64,000 nucleotides of DNA from Streptococcus suis S735 (GTDB taxonomy: Bacteria > Bacillota > Bacilli > Lactobacillales > Streptococcaceae). The notes beneath the pieces were generated by a model that had not been told where the DNA came from, ran no database searches, and saw only the letters and a list, made by a program, of their open reading frames with translations. The stretch spans positions 1,178,001-1,242,000 of the forward strand of contig NC_018526.1 in assembly GCF_000294495.1 (NCBI RefSeq). Reading direction: 5' to 3'. Positions within the stretch are counted from its first letter, which is position 1, and each line of letters begins with the position of its first letter. The translations under genes and the position numbers were made by a program. Shown here in pieces: positions 36,990-46,300 of the stretch.

Positions 36990-39626
36990 TTACTTTGCTT
37001 CATACCATGTTGAACCTTCATTTTCATCCGCAATCAATGGTACAGACAGGCTAATCGCCGATTCCATAGTCTCTTTTACCATGGCTTTTACCGTTTCTAG
37101 CTCTGCCACTGGGACTTCCAAAACAATCTCATCGTGTACTTGCAATAACATACGTGTCGCAAGACCTGCTTCAGTCAAAGCCTTGTCGAGATTAATCATG
37201 GCTACTTTGAGAATATCTGCGGCCGAACCTTGAATTGGTGAGTTGATGGCTGTTCGTTCCGCAAAATTACGGACATTGAAATTGCGAGAGTTTATATCTG
37301 GTAATTCACGACGGCGTTTGTAAATCGTCTCTACATACCCCTTATCACGTGCCTCACGAACAATGGTTTCCATGTAATTCTTAATTCCTGGGAAGCGTTC
37401 AAAATAGGTATCGATATAGGCTTTAGCTTCCTTACGTGTAATCCCCAAGTTATTAGATAAACCGAAATCTGAAATACCATAGACGACACCGAAGTTTACA
37501 GCCTTGGCATTCCGACGGTCATTTGGTGTCACATACTCAGCTTTTTCGATACCGAAGACCCGCATAGCTGTCGAAGTGTGAATATCTGCACCTTGCTGGA
37601 AGGCCTCAATCAAATGCTGGTCCTGAGAAATATGAGCCAAGACGCGCAATTCAATCTGTGAATAGTCCGATGCCAAAAGGACACTATTTTCAAGCGATGG
37701 CACAAATGCCTTACGAATCAAGCGCCCTTGTTCTAGACGAACAGGAATATTTTGCAAGTTAGGGTCCGTTGAAGATAGACGACCTGTTTGTGTCAAATCC
37801 TGTACATAGCGGGTATGGATCTTACCATCTTCTAAAATGGCATCCTGCAAGCCGACTACATAAGTTGATTGAAGCTTGGTAATCTGACGGTATTCCAAGA
37901 TTTTTGAAACAACTGGTGCAATTGGCGCTAATCGTTCTAAGACATCTACTGCTGTTGAATAGCCTGTCTTGGTTTTCTTGGTATATTCCAATGGTAGTCC
38001 CATATCTTCAAAGAGAATGGTCCCAAGCTGCTTAGGCGAATTGATATTAAATTCCTGACCAGCTAGTTCATAGATTTCCTTGGTCAACTGGTCAATCAAA
38101 ACTTCGTTTTCAGATTGCATAGCTTTGAGAGTCTCAGCTTCCACTTTAATACCAGCAATTTCCATCTTAGCTAAAACATTTGCTAGTGGCAACTCCATGT
38201 CAAACAAAAGATCTAATTGCTGATTTTCTTCTAATTTGGTCAACATCGGCTCTTCTGTCTCAATCAAAACCTGAACCTTACGTGCCAAGTGTGGGAAAAA
38301 GATCTCGCGTTCTGGCAAGTCTAACTTAGCACCCTTGCCATAAACTGCCTCATCTGGAACAAGACTGGTCTGACCATAGAGGTTGGCAATGGTTGTTAGG
38401 GAATTGTCCTCAACGGTGGAAAGCAAGTATTTGGCTAGACGGCTATCGAAAGTAGCTGGAGGTAGCTTAATCTCTTTTCGGTCGAGAAGAACTTTTCCAC
38501 GCTTAAAGTCATAGGTTTTTATGGTTTGGCTTTCTAAAAAGTCACGCAAGACTGGACTATCAAGTAGCTCAGGCCCTCCGACATAGATTTTCTCCTTATC
38601 TCCCCAAGCTAAACCAACCAAATCCTCTCGGTGATAATTTTCACCCAAGATTTCAAAATAGAAAAACTGGTCTTGTTTGAGCATAGCGGGGCTGATTTCC
38701 GTTACGATTTGGAAATCGAGCACCGCTTCCTCTTGCGAGCTGGTCGTACCTAACTGAGCCCTTAATTGTTTGAAGCCCATGTCATCATAAAATTGTCCCA
38801 GTTCATCCACCTTGGGGCCTTGATAAACAATGTCATCCAGACCAATTTCGATTGGTGCCTGAGTATCAATGGTAGCAAGTGTACGAGATAGGAAGGCCTT
38901 CTCCTTATCAGCAATCAGGTTTTCTTTCATCTTAGAAGCCTTCATGCTGTCAATGTTTTCGTAGATACCATCCAAAGAACCAAATTCTGTCAGGAGTTTT
39001 AGACCTGTTTTTTCACCGATTTTGGTCACGCCAGGAATGTTATCGGACTTATCTCCCATCAAAGCCTTGAGGTCAATAAACTGAGTAGGGCTAATCCCCA
39101 TTTTTTCCATGAGGTAGGCTGGGGTAAATTCTTCGAATTCGGCAACGCCTTTCTTGGAAATTTCGACTACGGTGTTCTCATCAGTCAGCTGGATCAAATC
39201 CTTATCACCGCTAACAATGGTCACATCGAAAGGGATGTCTGTCCGCTCTGCCATTTTGTCCAAGGTACCGATAATATCGTCTGCCTCATACTGATCCAGT
39301 TCGTAATGCTTGACTCCCATGGCATCCAACATCTGACGGATAAAAGGAAACTGCTCACGGAATTCGTCTGGAGTCTTGGCACGACCTGCCTTATAGTCTG
39401 CATACATCTCCGTACGGAAAGTGGTCTTTCCAGCATCAAAAGCCACAAGAATGTGGGTCGGCTCAATCCGCTTCATCATGTGGTCCAGCATGAGATTGAA
39501 GCCGTAAATGGCGTTGGTATGCAGACCGTTGGCATTCTTGAAGCGGTCGATTTGGTTATAGAGTGCAAAGAAGGCACGGAAGGCTACAGAAGAGCCATCG
39601 ATTAATAATAATTTATTTTTTTTCAT
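36990..39626 (-). CDS. polA: DNA polymerase I
   Basis: An 878-residue family A polymerase. The N-terminal 5'-nuclease domain (LLLIDGSSVAFRAFFAL, YEADDIIGTLD, GDKDLIQL, MGDKSDNIPGV) is followed by a 3'-5' exonuclease-like domain that lacks the usual acidic catalytic set, as in other Gram-positive Pol I enzymes. The polymerase domain has DPNLQNIPVR, SDYSQIELRVLAH, the O-helix RRNAKAVNFGVVYG and QVHDEIVLEVP. It serves repair and Okazaki fragment maturation. Confidence 0.97.
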   Translation of the reverse strand: MKKNKLLLIDGSSVAFRAFFALYNQIDRFKNANGLHTNAIYGFNLMLDHMMKRIEPTHILVAFDAGKTTFRTEMYADYKAGRAKTPDEFREQFPFIRQMLDAMGVKHYELDQYEADDIIGTLDKMAERTDIPFDVTIVSGDKDLIQLTDENTVVEISKKGVAEFEEFTPAYLMEKMGISPTQFIDLKALMGDKSDNIPGVTKIGEKTGLKLLTEFGSLDGIYENIDSMKASKMKENLIADKEKAFLSRTLATIDTQAPIEIGLDDIVYQGPKVDELGQFYDDMGFKQLRAQLGTTSSQEEAVLDFQIVTEISPAMLKQDQFFYFEILGENYHREDLVGLAWGDKEKIYVGGPELLDSPVLRDFLESQTIKTYDFKRGKVLLDRKEIKLPPATFDSRLAKYLLSTVEDNSLTTIANLYGQTSLVPDEAVYGKGAKLDLPEREIFFPHLARKVQVLIETEEPMLTKLEENQQLDLLFDMELPLANVLAKMEIAGIKVEAETLKAMQSENEVLIDQLTKEIYELAGQEFNINSPKQLGTILFEDMGLPLEYTKKTKTGYSTAVDVLERLAPIAPVVSKILEYRQITKLQSTYVVGLQDAILEDGKIHTRYVQDLTQTGRLSSTDPNLQNIPVRLEQGRLIRKAFVPSLENSVLLASDYSQIELRVLAHISQDQHLIEAFQQGADIHTSTAMRVFGIEKAEYVTPNDRRNAKAVNFGVVYGISDFGLSNNLGITRKEAKAYIDTYFERFPGIKNYMETIVREARDKGYVETIYKRRRELPDINSRNFNVRNFAERTAINSPIQGSAADILKVAMINLDKALTEAGLATRMLLQVHDEIVLEVPVAELETVKAMVKETMESAISLSVPLIADENEGSTWYEAK

Positions 39627-39683
39627 GTCTCTATTATAGCATGGATGGGGGAGTTTTGTGGAACTTAGAGAGCTGGAATAACA

Positions 39684-39714
39684 GAAAATCCCAGTCAGTG
39701 ACTAGGATTTTTCT
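39684..39714 (-). terminator. Terminator overlapping the stop of the 435-residue membrane protein gene
   Basis: On the minus strand AAATCCTAGTCA-C-TGACTGGGATTT followed by T-rich sequence; the TAG stop codon lies within the first arm. Confidence 0.7.
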
Positions 39715-41009
39715 TTTCGATAATAAATGTTCTTTGCGACTACTAAACTATGTGGCTTTTCAAATTCTTGATCCAGATAAGATTGGTAGGTTCCGGGTGC
39801 GATAAATCCATGCATACCAAGTATATCGGTTCCAGCTTGTCCAATCACAGAATCAGCCAGAAGAACGCAATTAGTAGATAGGACGAAATAGGTTTTAAAT
39901 TTAGACTTTCTAAATTTGAATAATTCCGCATGTATTGCCTCTTTCATTCGATAGGCATACATTTCAATCGGCTGCCCATCTACCGTTTTCGATACTTTTT
40001 CAGGACTTGGATTCCAAGGAAGAAGCAGATTATCAATTTCAGCCAATCGAGTTTCTATTGCCTCTTCTTGCTCTGGTCTTAAGCTCAGCTGGTAACCTAA
40101 CATGGTCATTCCTTCTTGATTACAGAAGTCAATATAGGCTTGGCGCTCTGCTTTGAACAAGACTCCATCACCAATCGCACCACCCAAACGCTCAGACAGG
40201 ACATCGTATGAACCATAACCATACACTCGTCCCTTATAGCTCAAATCAACATGTCCAACAGCCCCAAAACCCTCTTCACCTACATGCACAAAGACTTCTA
40301 ATGCTGGAAGCTCCGCAATTTCTTTGTGGCGGTTATAGATAGATTGAGCCGTTTGTCCCTCATTATCCGCCAAGTAATCATTGACTTTTTGCAGGGTCAT
40401 ACGAGGAATCAAAGCTGCTAAAAATAAAGGTAGAGGCAAACGGACATGGCGCTTAAGATTTTGTTGCTCAATCGCCTCCTCAAACAAGAAACCATCACGC
40501 AGATTAGTTAGTCCATACAAGATCAGATAACCTCCGATGACAATTGTTTGAACAACCAGCTGTGTGCCTGACACAAATAGGGAAGCTGAACCTAGTAAGA
40601 ATAACCAAATTCCATCTATTAAATAGCGAATCCGTGGCTGTACCCCATCTTTTCGATATAGGTAAAAAGTAATGAAATTGATAAGAGCTGTAAAAAGTTG
40701 ATAAATCCCAACAAAAATAGCCGCGAAATAGAGGGGAATTTGAACAGCTAAATCGAGACTGGCTAGGATCCCGAAAAGAACAGCCTTCCCAACTAGCGCA
40801 ATAACACTTTCACTTGATTTCTTCTTTCTGAAAAATGTCATGCTCAATTCATATAAAGCTAAAAAGAATAGACCTGCGTGAACAAATCGAAGAATCAGTC
40901 CTGGAAATTGCCAACCAGCAATTAAAAATCCAATACCGATGAAGACTAAGATTAGACCTTCTCCAACTAATTTTCGACCTGTTAATCCTAAATCACTTAT
41001 TTTTTTCAT
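39702..41009 (-). CDS. Membrane protein with HdeD/DUF308-like half and soluble C-terminal domain
   Basis: A 435-residue protein. The first 190 residues contain about six hydrophobic segments in the DUF308/HdeD style (GLILVFIGIGFLIAGWQFPG, VFVGIYQLFTALINF). The C-terminal 230 residues are soluble, with EVFVHVGEEGFGAVGHVDLS, YGYGSYDVLSERLGGAIGDG and CVLLADSVIGQAGTDILGMH. The second part resembles a cysteine-peptidase-like or lipid-related domain seen in some streptococcal membrane proteins, but I cannot name it. ATG at 41009 sits seven bases after a TATAAT box, so the mRNA is probably leaderless. Confidence 0.72.
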   Translation of the reverse strand: MKKISDLGLTGRKLVGEGLILVFIGIGFLIAGWQFPGLILRFVHAGLFFLALYELSMTFFRKKKSSESVIALVGKAVLFGILASLDLAVQIPLYFAAIFVGIYQLFTALINFITFYLYRKDGVQPRIRYLIDGIWLFLLGSASLFVSGTQLVVQTIVIGGYLILYGLTNLRDGFLFEEAIEQQNLKRHVRLPLPLFLAALIPRMTLQKVNDYLADNEGQTAQSIYNRHKEIAELPALEVFVHVGEEGFGAVGHVDLSYKGRVYGYGSYDVLSERLGGAIGDGVLFKAERQAYIDFCNQEGMTMLGYQLSLRPEQEEAIETRLAEIDNLLLPWNPSPEKVSKTVDGQPIEMYAYRMKEAIHAELFKFRKSKFKTYFVLSTNCVLLADSVIGQAGTDILGMHGFIAPGTYQSYLDQEFEKPHSLVVAKNIYYRKEKS

Positions 41010-41015
41010 GAGATG

Positions 41016-41024
41016 ATTATAGCA
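41016..41024 (-). promoter_or_regulatory. Extended -10 promoter giving a probable leaderless mRNA
   Basis: TGCTATAAT on the minus strand. Only six bases separate TATAAT from the ATG at 41009, the usual distance to the transcription start itself, and there is no ribosome site. Confidence 0.6.
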
Positions 41025-41045
41025 CACTTCTAGACTTGTGTTTAC

Positions 41046-41077
41046 AGAAAAATCCTAGATGCACTAGGATTTTTTTG
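41046..41077. terminator. Intergenic terminator hairpin
   Basis: AAAAATCCTAG-ATGCA-CTAGGATTTTTTT; works in either direction between the ABC exporter operon and the membrane-protein promoter. Confidence 0.75.
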
Positions 41078-41151
41078 CTTTATAGCTGTGTTTCTCATAT
41101 TTCAAATTAGTTCACAATACAGACTATCCGCTTTCGTGTTTTTAGGCTCGG

Positions 41152-41183
41152 GTTAAAACAGTCTATTCCCAGACTGTTTTAAT
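41152..41183 (-). terminator. Hairpin at the stop of the FtsX-like permease gene
   Basis: On the minus strand TTAAAACAGTCT-GGGAAT-AGACTGTTTTAA begins at the stop codon and is followed by CCCGAGCC. A similar arrangement occurs after era. Confidence 0.65.
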
Positions 41184-44100
41184 CAACCGACTTCAAGGCC
41201 ACCAGCATATCAACCTTTCTCAGATGGTGATTGACATACCAACCAAGAACAGACAAAATTCCACTAATGGCTAAGATAGGAATGAGATAGACTTCTAGTC
41301 CGACAGATGGATTGAAGCGGATACTGTCCGAACCAATCATGGCAAGAAGGAGCTTGTGGAGATAAATACCGCCAACCAGTCCAACCAACATACCAATCAG
41401 CGAAAGGGCAATGGTTTCACGATAGATGTACATGGTCACCTCTCTATTGTGGAAGCCCAGCACCTTGATGGTGGATAATTCACGAATCCGTTCGGACATA
41501 TTGATAATTGTAAGGTTGTAAAGAATAACCAAGCCGAGCAAGATGGATAGGATGACTAGAATGGTCATGATGGTCTGAAGCGAGCCTGCAATCGTGGTAA
41601 GCATGTCTATAAGAGAAGTATTTTGAACCAAACTTCTGACTGCTGGCATCGCTAGGAGTTGACTTGCAAGAGTCTGAATATGCCCCAACTGACTGTCTTT
41701 CAATTGAACCAAATAGGCATTGGCAGTCTTCTGCTTGCCGGTCACTTGTTCGTAGTAGCTATCTGTCATGTAGATAAAATGCCCTGCGTACATATCAGCC
41801 ACAGCCTCTACCCTGACTGAAACTTCCTTATCTTCCAAGGTCAGTGATAACTTATCACCAACTGAGACCCCGTAAATTTGCGCCAATTTTTCTGTGAGGA
41901 CAATCCCCCTGTCACTCAGTTTAATAGGCTGACCTGTCGAGCTTTCCAGACTGACTTGATTTCCAAAATCCCGACGGTCTGAAATGTAGAGACTAATCGA
42001 TAAATTCTTTCTCTGACCGTTTTCTTCCACCGTTTGATTGAGCTGTTCAAAAGCCACTGGCAAGGATTGGCGAACCTGATCTGACTGAAGAAAATGTGTT
42101 AACTTATCTAACTCTTCCTCAGTAGCTCTGCTATTTTCCACCACCAACATATCATAATGGATCAGCTCCCCAAACTGTCGTTGGACAACTCCTGAGATGG
42201 AGGAACGGATACCCAGTCCTCCAAAAAGAAGGGCGACGGTCCCTGCTACTCCAAAGATGGTCATAAGCATACGAAGCTTGTAGCGGAAGATATTGCGGGC
42301 TGTCACCTTATGGGTAAAGCTCAGACGAGACCAGATAGCCGGCCATTTTTCAAGCCAAATGCTGGAGCCTGTGACCGGTGGCTTAGGTAAAAGTAGCTGA
42401 GCAGGTTTTTCTGTCAGCTCCCGACGAGCCACCAAGTAAGCTGGCAGGACCGAGGAAACCAAAGATAGGAGCAAGGCTAAACCTGTCCAAAGGGGATAAA
42501 AATGAAGTTTAGCTGGTCCAATCACAGTTGTCTGCGTAATAATGTCGGAAATAAGTGGAGACAAGAGGAGATTACCTGCTATTATGCCGACTATTGTTCC
42601 TACCAGACCTGCCGCCAAACCATAGAGAATGAACTTAGCCATAATCTGTCTATTCGTATAACCAAGGGCCTTGAGGATACCTGACTGTGTTCGCTCTTCA
42701 TCGACAAAACGGGCCATGGTGGTAAAAGTCACTAGAGCTGCGACAAGGTAGAGAACAACTGGGAAGACATTGCCCACTGCAGCAATAGACCTAGTCGCAT
42801 TGCTATAGGTAGTATAGCCATCTCCACCTGGTAGGCTTGAACGAGTATAGACCTGATAGGGCGCTTTTGCCAGCTTACTTAAGTCGGATTTAGCCTGAGC
42901 AATCTCGGTTTGAGCTTGGCTAATTTCTTGATCGGCCACAGCTTTCTTATCAGAAAATTGGGATTGAGCTTGACTTAACTCTTTATCAGCCTCCTCCAAA
43001 CGGAGTTCTTCCTGACGGAGCAGTTGATTTGAAGACTCTAACTGACTCAGTCCCCATTCATAGTCTTCTACTCCTTTATTGTAGGCTGCAATGCCTTGTT
43101 CATACTGACTCAAACCTGCTTGATAACGGGCCAAACCTGCCTGATATTCTTGATTCCAAGTTTGGTACTGGGCTAGATTGCTATTGTATTCATTTTGTTT
43201 GGTTTGATAGTAATCATAACCTTGTAAATAGGCTTGGTTGGCCTGCTCATGTGCAGATTCCATTTGGTCTAATCGGCTTTTCTCAACATCCAAACCTTCC
43301 TGTCTGGCCAACAAGTCAGGATAGTCTGAGAGGGTTTGACCTTCTTGCAAGTGATTGGCAATTTCAAGGTCTAACTCTTGCTGAGCTTGAAACCAACTAG
43401 CTCGCCCTGTGGAAATCTGAGATGCGGTCTGACTCAGTTGGGCATTTTGGGAATCCAATTCTTGCTTGGCCTCTTCTAACTGCTGGGCTGACATTTCTAA
43501 TTCCATCTGATAGCCGTCTAGAAATGAAGCAGTCTGTTCTAATTGAGCCTTACGCCCGTCCAATTCCTTTTTACTTTCTTCCAATTCAAACTTATTTTTT
43601 AATAGTTGGGCTTGGGCAGCTCGTAATTCAGCTTCCGTTTGGACAACCTTAGCCCTACCACGCGCAAACTCACTGCGACCTGTCGCTAATTGCTCCTCCC
43701 CTGTTTCCAGTTCTGACTCTGCCTGTTCAAGCTGGGACTGAGCCTGAGCAATTTCCTCTTCCCCTTTTGAAATATCTGTCTGTCCATCTGACTGAATAGT
43801 TGCCAATCGTTGTTCATCATTGTTAGCCAATAACTTTTCTAAGTCTTCTTGGTGCTGGTCCAACCTGTCTTGATAGGCCTGACTGTAATATGGTAAATCA
43901 ACCAAATCATCATAGCGAATACGGGCAATAGTGTAAACTTCTGATTTGAAGGTATCCTGACTAACAAGGCCATAGCCACCTAACTGCCCATCACCACTTA
44001 CAGCCATGCCCATGGTTTCATTGTCCCAAATTTCTGCTGATGCGACAAAGCCCACAAGAGTAAAACTTGTCTGTGTCAAGATTTTTCCATCCTTATCAGA

Positions 44101-44544
44101 CTCCGTCACTTGAACAGTATCGTCCAATTTGTAACGATTTTTGAAAGAAGCTGATAGGGCTATTTGCCCCTTTTGGCTGGGCACTTCCCCTTCTACTAGT
44201 TTATAGGTCGATAGGGTCTTGGGAGCTGAAAACAGCCGAATTGCAGTCTGACCTTCATTAGTAACCACATCTTTAAAGTAGCCCGCTTCAAGAGTAGCAC
44301 CTTCTATCGTTTCTAATTCGTCAAGGTCAGCTTGACTAAGTCCCAGACCTGAAATTACTGCCAAATCCATCGTTCGATGACTGGCTATGTAGGCTTGGGC
44401 CGTCTTTTCCATATTGGGAGCTGTTACTTTCAGACCTGTCAAAGCTAGAGCTCCTAGCATCATCAGGCTAAATATGGACAAAAAACGCCCCTTGGAAGAA
44501 AGCAGAGATTGTCTCATATCCTTCCAGTAGATTTTCTTTTTCAT
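41179..44544 (-). CDS. ABC transporter permease of FtsX/MacB type with long coiled-coil insertion
   Basis: An 1121-residue permease. One N-terminal membrane segment (about 18-40) leads into a large extracellular part, which contains a coiled coil of roughly 300 residues (about 235-560) rich in Gln, Glu and Leu heptads. An FtsX membrane block follows (about 590-720), then a second extracellular domain and a final FtsX block (about 990-1110). This matches exporters of the YtrF/BceB-adjacent FtsX group rather than importers. ATG at 44544 follows GGGTG; a GTG at 44556 overlapping the upstream stop (TAGTG) is an alternative. It pairs with the ATPase just upstream. Substrate unknown. Confidence 0.85.
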   Translation of the reverse strand: MKKKIYWKDMRQSLLSSKGRFLSIFSLMMLGALALTGLKVTAPNMEKTAQAYIASHRTMDLAVISGLGLSQADLDELETIEGATLEAGYFKDVVTNEGQTAIRLFSAPKTLSTYKLVEGEVPSQKGQIALSASFKNRYKLDDTVQVTESDKDGKILTQTSFTLVGFVASAEIWDNETMGMAVSGDGQLGGYGLVSQDTFKSEVYTIARIRYDDLVDLPYYSQAYQDRLDQHQEDLEKLLANNDEQRLATIQSDGQTDISKGEEEIAQAQSQLEQAESELETGEEQLATGRSEFARGRAKVVQTEAELRAAQAQLLKNKFELEESKKELDGRKAQLEQTASFLDGYQMELEMSAQQLEEAKQELDSQNAQLSQTASQISTGRASWFQAQQELDLEIANHLQEGQTLSDYPDLLARQEGLDVEKSRLDQMESAHEQANQAYLQGYDYYQTKQNEYNSNLAQYQTWNQEYQAGLARYQAGLSQYEQGIAAYNKGVEDYEWGLSQLESSNQLLRQEELRLEEADKELSQAQSQFSDKKAVADQEISQAQTEIAQAKSDLSKLAKAPYQVYTRSSLPGGDGYTTYSNATRSIAAVGNVFPVVLYLVAALVTFTTMARFVDEERTQSGILKALGYTNRQIMAKFILYGLAAGLVGTIVGIIAGNLLLSPLISDIITQTTVIGPAKLHFYPLWTGLALLLSLVSSVLPAYLVARRELTEKPAQLLLPKPPVTGSSIWLEKWPAIWSRLSFTHKVTARNIFRYKLRMLMTIFGVAGTVALLFGGLGIRSSISGVVQRQFGELIHYDMLVVENSRATEEELDKLTHFLQSDQVRQSLPVAFEQLNQTVEENGQRKNLSISLYISDRRDFGNQVSLESSTGQPIKLSDRGIVLTEKLAQIYGVSVGDKLSLTLEDKEVSVRVEAVADMYAGHFIYMTDSYYEQVTGKQKTANAYLVQLKDSQLGHIQTLASQLLAMPAVRSLVQNTSLIDMLTTIAGSLQTIMTILVILSILLGLVILYNLTIINMSERIRELSTIKVLGFHNREVTMYIYRETIALSLIGMLVGLVGGIYLHKLLLAMIGSDSIRFNPSVGLEVYLIPILAISGILSVLGWYVNHHLRKVDMLVALKSVD

Positions 44545-44555
44545 AGTTTCACCCA

Positions 44556-45257
44556 CTAATATTCTAGGCTTGCAATATCCTGTGGTTCTGCGTGTAACTC
44601 AACGGAGTGCACACGGGCATCCCGCATCCGAATGACCCTGTCTGCAATAGGGGCTAGGGAACTATTGTGGGTCACGATAATCACCGTTGCCCCCTGCTTG
44701 CGGGACATATCTTGTAGGATTTGTAAAACCTGCTTACCTGTTTGGTAGTCCAGAGCGCCAGTTGGTTCATCGCAAAGCAAAATTTTAGGCTTTTTGGCAA
44801 CAGCACGGGCAATGGCCACACGTTGTTGTTCACCGCCTGAAAGCTGAGCAGGGAAATTATTGATTCGGTGACCGAGTCCGACCTGTTCCAAGACCTCCTC
44901 GGCATCCAAGGCATCCTTGACGATTTCTGCTGCCAGTTCCACATTTTCCTTGGCGGTCAGATTGGCAACCAAGTTATAAAATTGAAATACAAAACCTACA
45001 TCATCTCTACGATAATTGGTCAGTTCATGACTTGACAGCTTGGCGATATCCACACCGTCAATCCAAACCTCCCCCTCGTCGTTGCTGTCCATGCCACCTA
45101 AGATATTGAGCAGAGTGGATTTGCCCGCACCAGATGAACCCAGAATGATGACCAGCTCACCCTGCTCAATCTCAAAGGACACACCATCATTGGCCACAAT
45201 GGTCGCATCTCCCATTTGGTAGTATTTTGACGAATTCTTTACTTGGATATAGGACAT
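44556..45257 (-). CDS. ABC transporter ATP-binding protein (LolD/MacB type)
   Basis: A 233-residue ATPase. It has Walker [31 protein letters not shown] (Q-loop), [19 protein letters not shown], Walker [12 protein letters not shown] and [10 protein letters not shown]. This pattern is typical of ATPases serving FtsX-like permeases. GAGGTG precedes the ATG and an extended -10 (TGCTATAAT) is about 50 bases upstream. Overlapping or abutting ends with the permease gene indicate one transcript. Confidence 0.92.
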   Translation of the reverse strand: MSYIQVKNSSKYYQMGDATIVANDGVSFEIEQGELVIILGSSGAGKSTLLNILGGMDSNDEGEVWIDGVDIAKLSSHELTNYRRDDVGFVFQFYNLVANLTAKENVELAAEIVKDALDAEEVLEQVGLGHRINNFPAQLSGGEQQRVAIARAVAKKPKILLCDEPTGALDYQTGKQVLQILQDMSRKQGATVIIVTHNSSLAPIADRVIRMRDARVHSVELHAEPQDIASLEY

Positions 45258-45311
45258 GATACACCTCGCTTCTTCTCTTCCTAAAAACTGTATTCTTACT
45301 ACTTATTATAG

Positions 45312-45338
45312 CACAAAAGAGGGTTTTCACCCTCTCCT
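45312..45338 (-). terminator. Terminator of the small helical protein gene
   Basis: On the minus strand GAGAGGGT-GAAA-ACCCTCTTTT, just after the stop at 45346. Confidence 0.7.
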
Positions 45339-45345
45339 TCATCTT

Positions 45346-45681
45346 TTACACTTGGGCAATAGCAGAGCCGCCATAGAGTTTGAGTTCTTCTCTGATCGTT
45401 TCGTAGTAATATCGGTCAAATGCCCGCCAAGCCTGCCTGCTGGTTTCACTCAATCGCAGGTCGCCCAGTCCAACCAAAAAACTGGTCGAACGATAAAATT
45501 TCTCAATCGCAATCAGTTCTGTATTGGTAACCGACTTGGCCTCCGACAATATGCGTGTCGTCTCTGTCAGATTATGTTGGAACCGTTGTTCATCAGCTGT
45601 TCCTACTTTATCTGCTTGAAAGGCCCGATTCAAGTCTTGAATGAGGGCCAAAACGTCTTGAATAATCTGTGTCTTTTCCAT
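45346..45681 (-). CDS. Small helical protein of unknown function
   Basis: A 111-residue soluble protein predicted to be mostly helical (MEKTQIIQDVLALIQDLNRA, ELIAIEKFYRSTSFLVGLG, RQAWRAFDRYYYETIREEL). No signal peptide, metal site or family that I recognise. AAGGAGG at good spacing before the ATG and a terminator after the gene support that it is real. It stands alone between tpx and the ABC exporter. Confidence 0.75.
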   Translation of the reverse strand: MEKTQIIQDVLALIQDLNRAFQADKVGTADEQRFQHNLTETTRILSEAKSVTNTELIAIEKFYRSTSFLVGLGDLRLSETSRQAWRAFDRYYYETIREELKLYGGSAIAQV

Positions 45682-45775
45682 AAAAGACCCTCCTTGTTTT
45701 TGATAAATTTAGTATATCAAATTAGACAAAAATATTCCATCAAAAAACGATGCCTGTTCCGGCACCGTTATATCT

Positions 45776-46261
45776 TTATTTAACAGCCTCCAAAGCCGCA
45801 TCATAGTCTGGATGTTCGTTGACATTATCCAAGTATTCTACGTAGGTGATTTCATTGTCGGCATTGAGGACAAAGACCGCACGCGCCAGCAAATTCCACT
45901 CCCGCATGAGCACACCGTAGGATTTACCAAAGGCATGGTCATAGTAATCAGACAGGGTGATGGCATCTTCCAAACCTGCAGCGCCACACCAGCGTTTTTG
46001 GGCAAAGGGGAGGTCTGCTGAAACCGTAATAACAACCGTATTGTCACGGTCAGCCAGTTCCTGATTGAAGCGACGGGTCTGGGTATCACAAATCCCTGTA
46101 TCAATAGAAGGCACAACACTGATGACCTTGGTCTGCTTGCCAAAGTCTTTCAGGCTTTTCAAGCTCAAGTCATTGGCCATGAGGACAAAATCAGGGGCTA
46201 CATCCCCCACTCTTAATTGCGGACCTACCAAGGTCACCGGTTTTCCAATAAAGGTTGTCAT
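45776..46261 (-). CDS. tpx: Thiol peroxidase
   Basis: A 161-residue atypical 2-Cys peroxiredoxin. The peroxidatic Cys lies in [16 protein letters not shown], and the resolving Cys in [14 protein letters not shown]. The N-terminal block [20 protein letters not shown] is typical of Tpx. The enzyme reduces hydrogen and organic peroxides with thioredoxin. ATG at 46261 has GGGAG at suitable spacing; the frame extends upstream without a better start. A cre-like sequence (TGTAAGCGTTTATG, 46292-46305) lies upstream. Confidence 0.94.
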   Translation of the reverse strand: MTTFIGKPVTLVGPQLRVGDVAPDFVLMANDLSLKSLKDFGKQTKVISVVPSIDTGICDTQTRRFNQELADRDNTVVITVSADLPFAQKRWCGAAGLEDAITLSDYYDHAFGKSYGVLMREWNLLARAVFVLNADNEITYVEYLDNVNEHPDYDAALEAVK

Positions 46262-46300
46262 AAACATCTCCCTTGCACTTAATATATACATTGTAAGCGT

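Noticed and set aside
41179..45257. A bacitracin-type (BceAB) resistance module
   Set aside because: The permease architecture with a long coiled coil and two FtsX blocks differs from BceB, and no linked two-component system is present.
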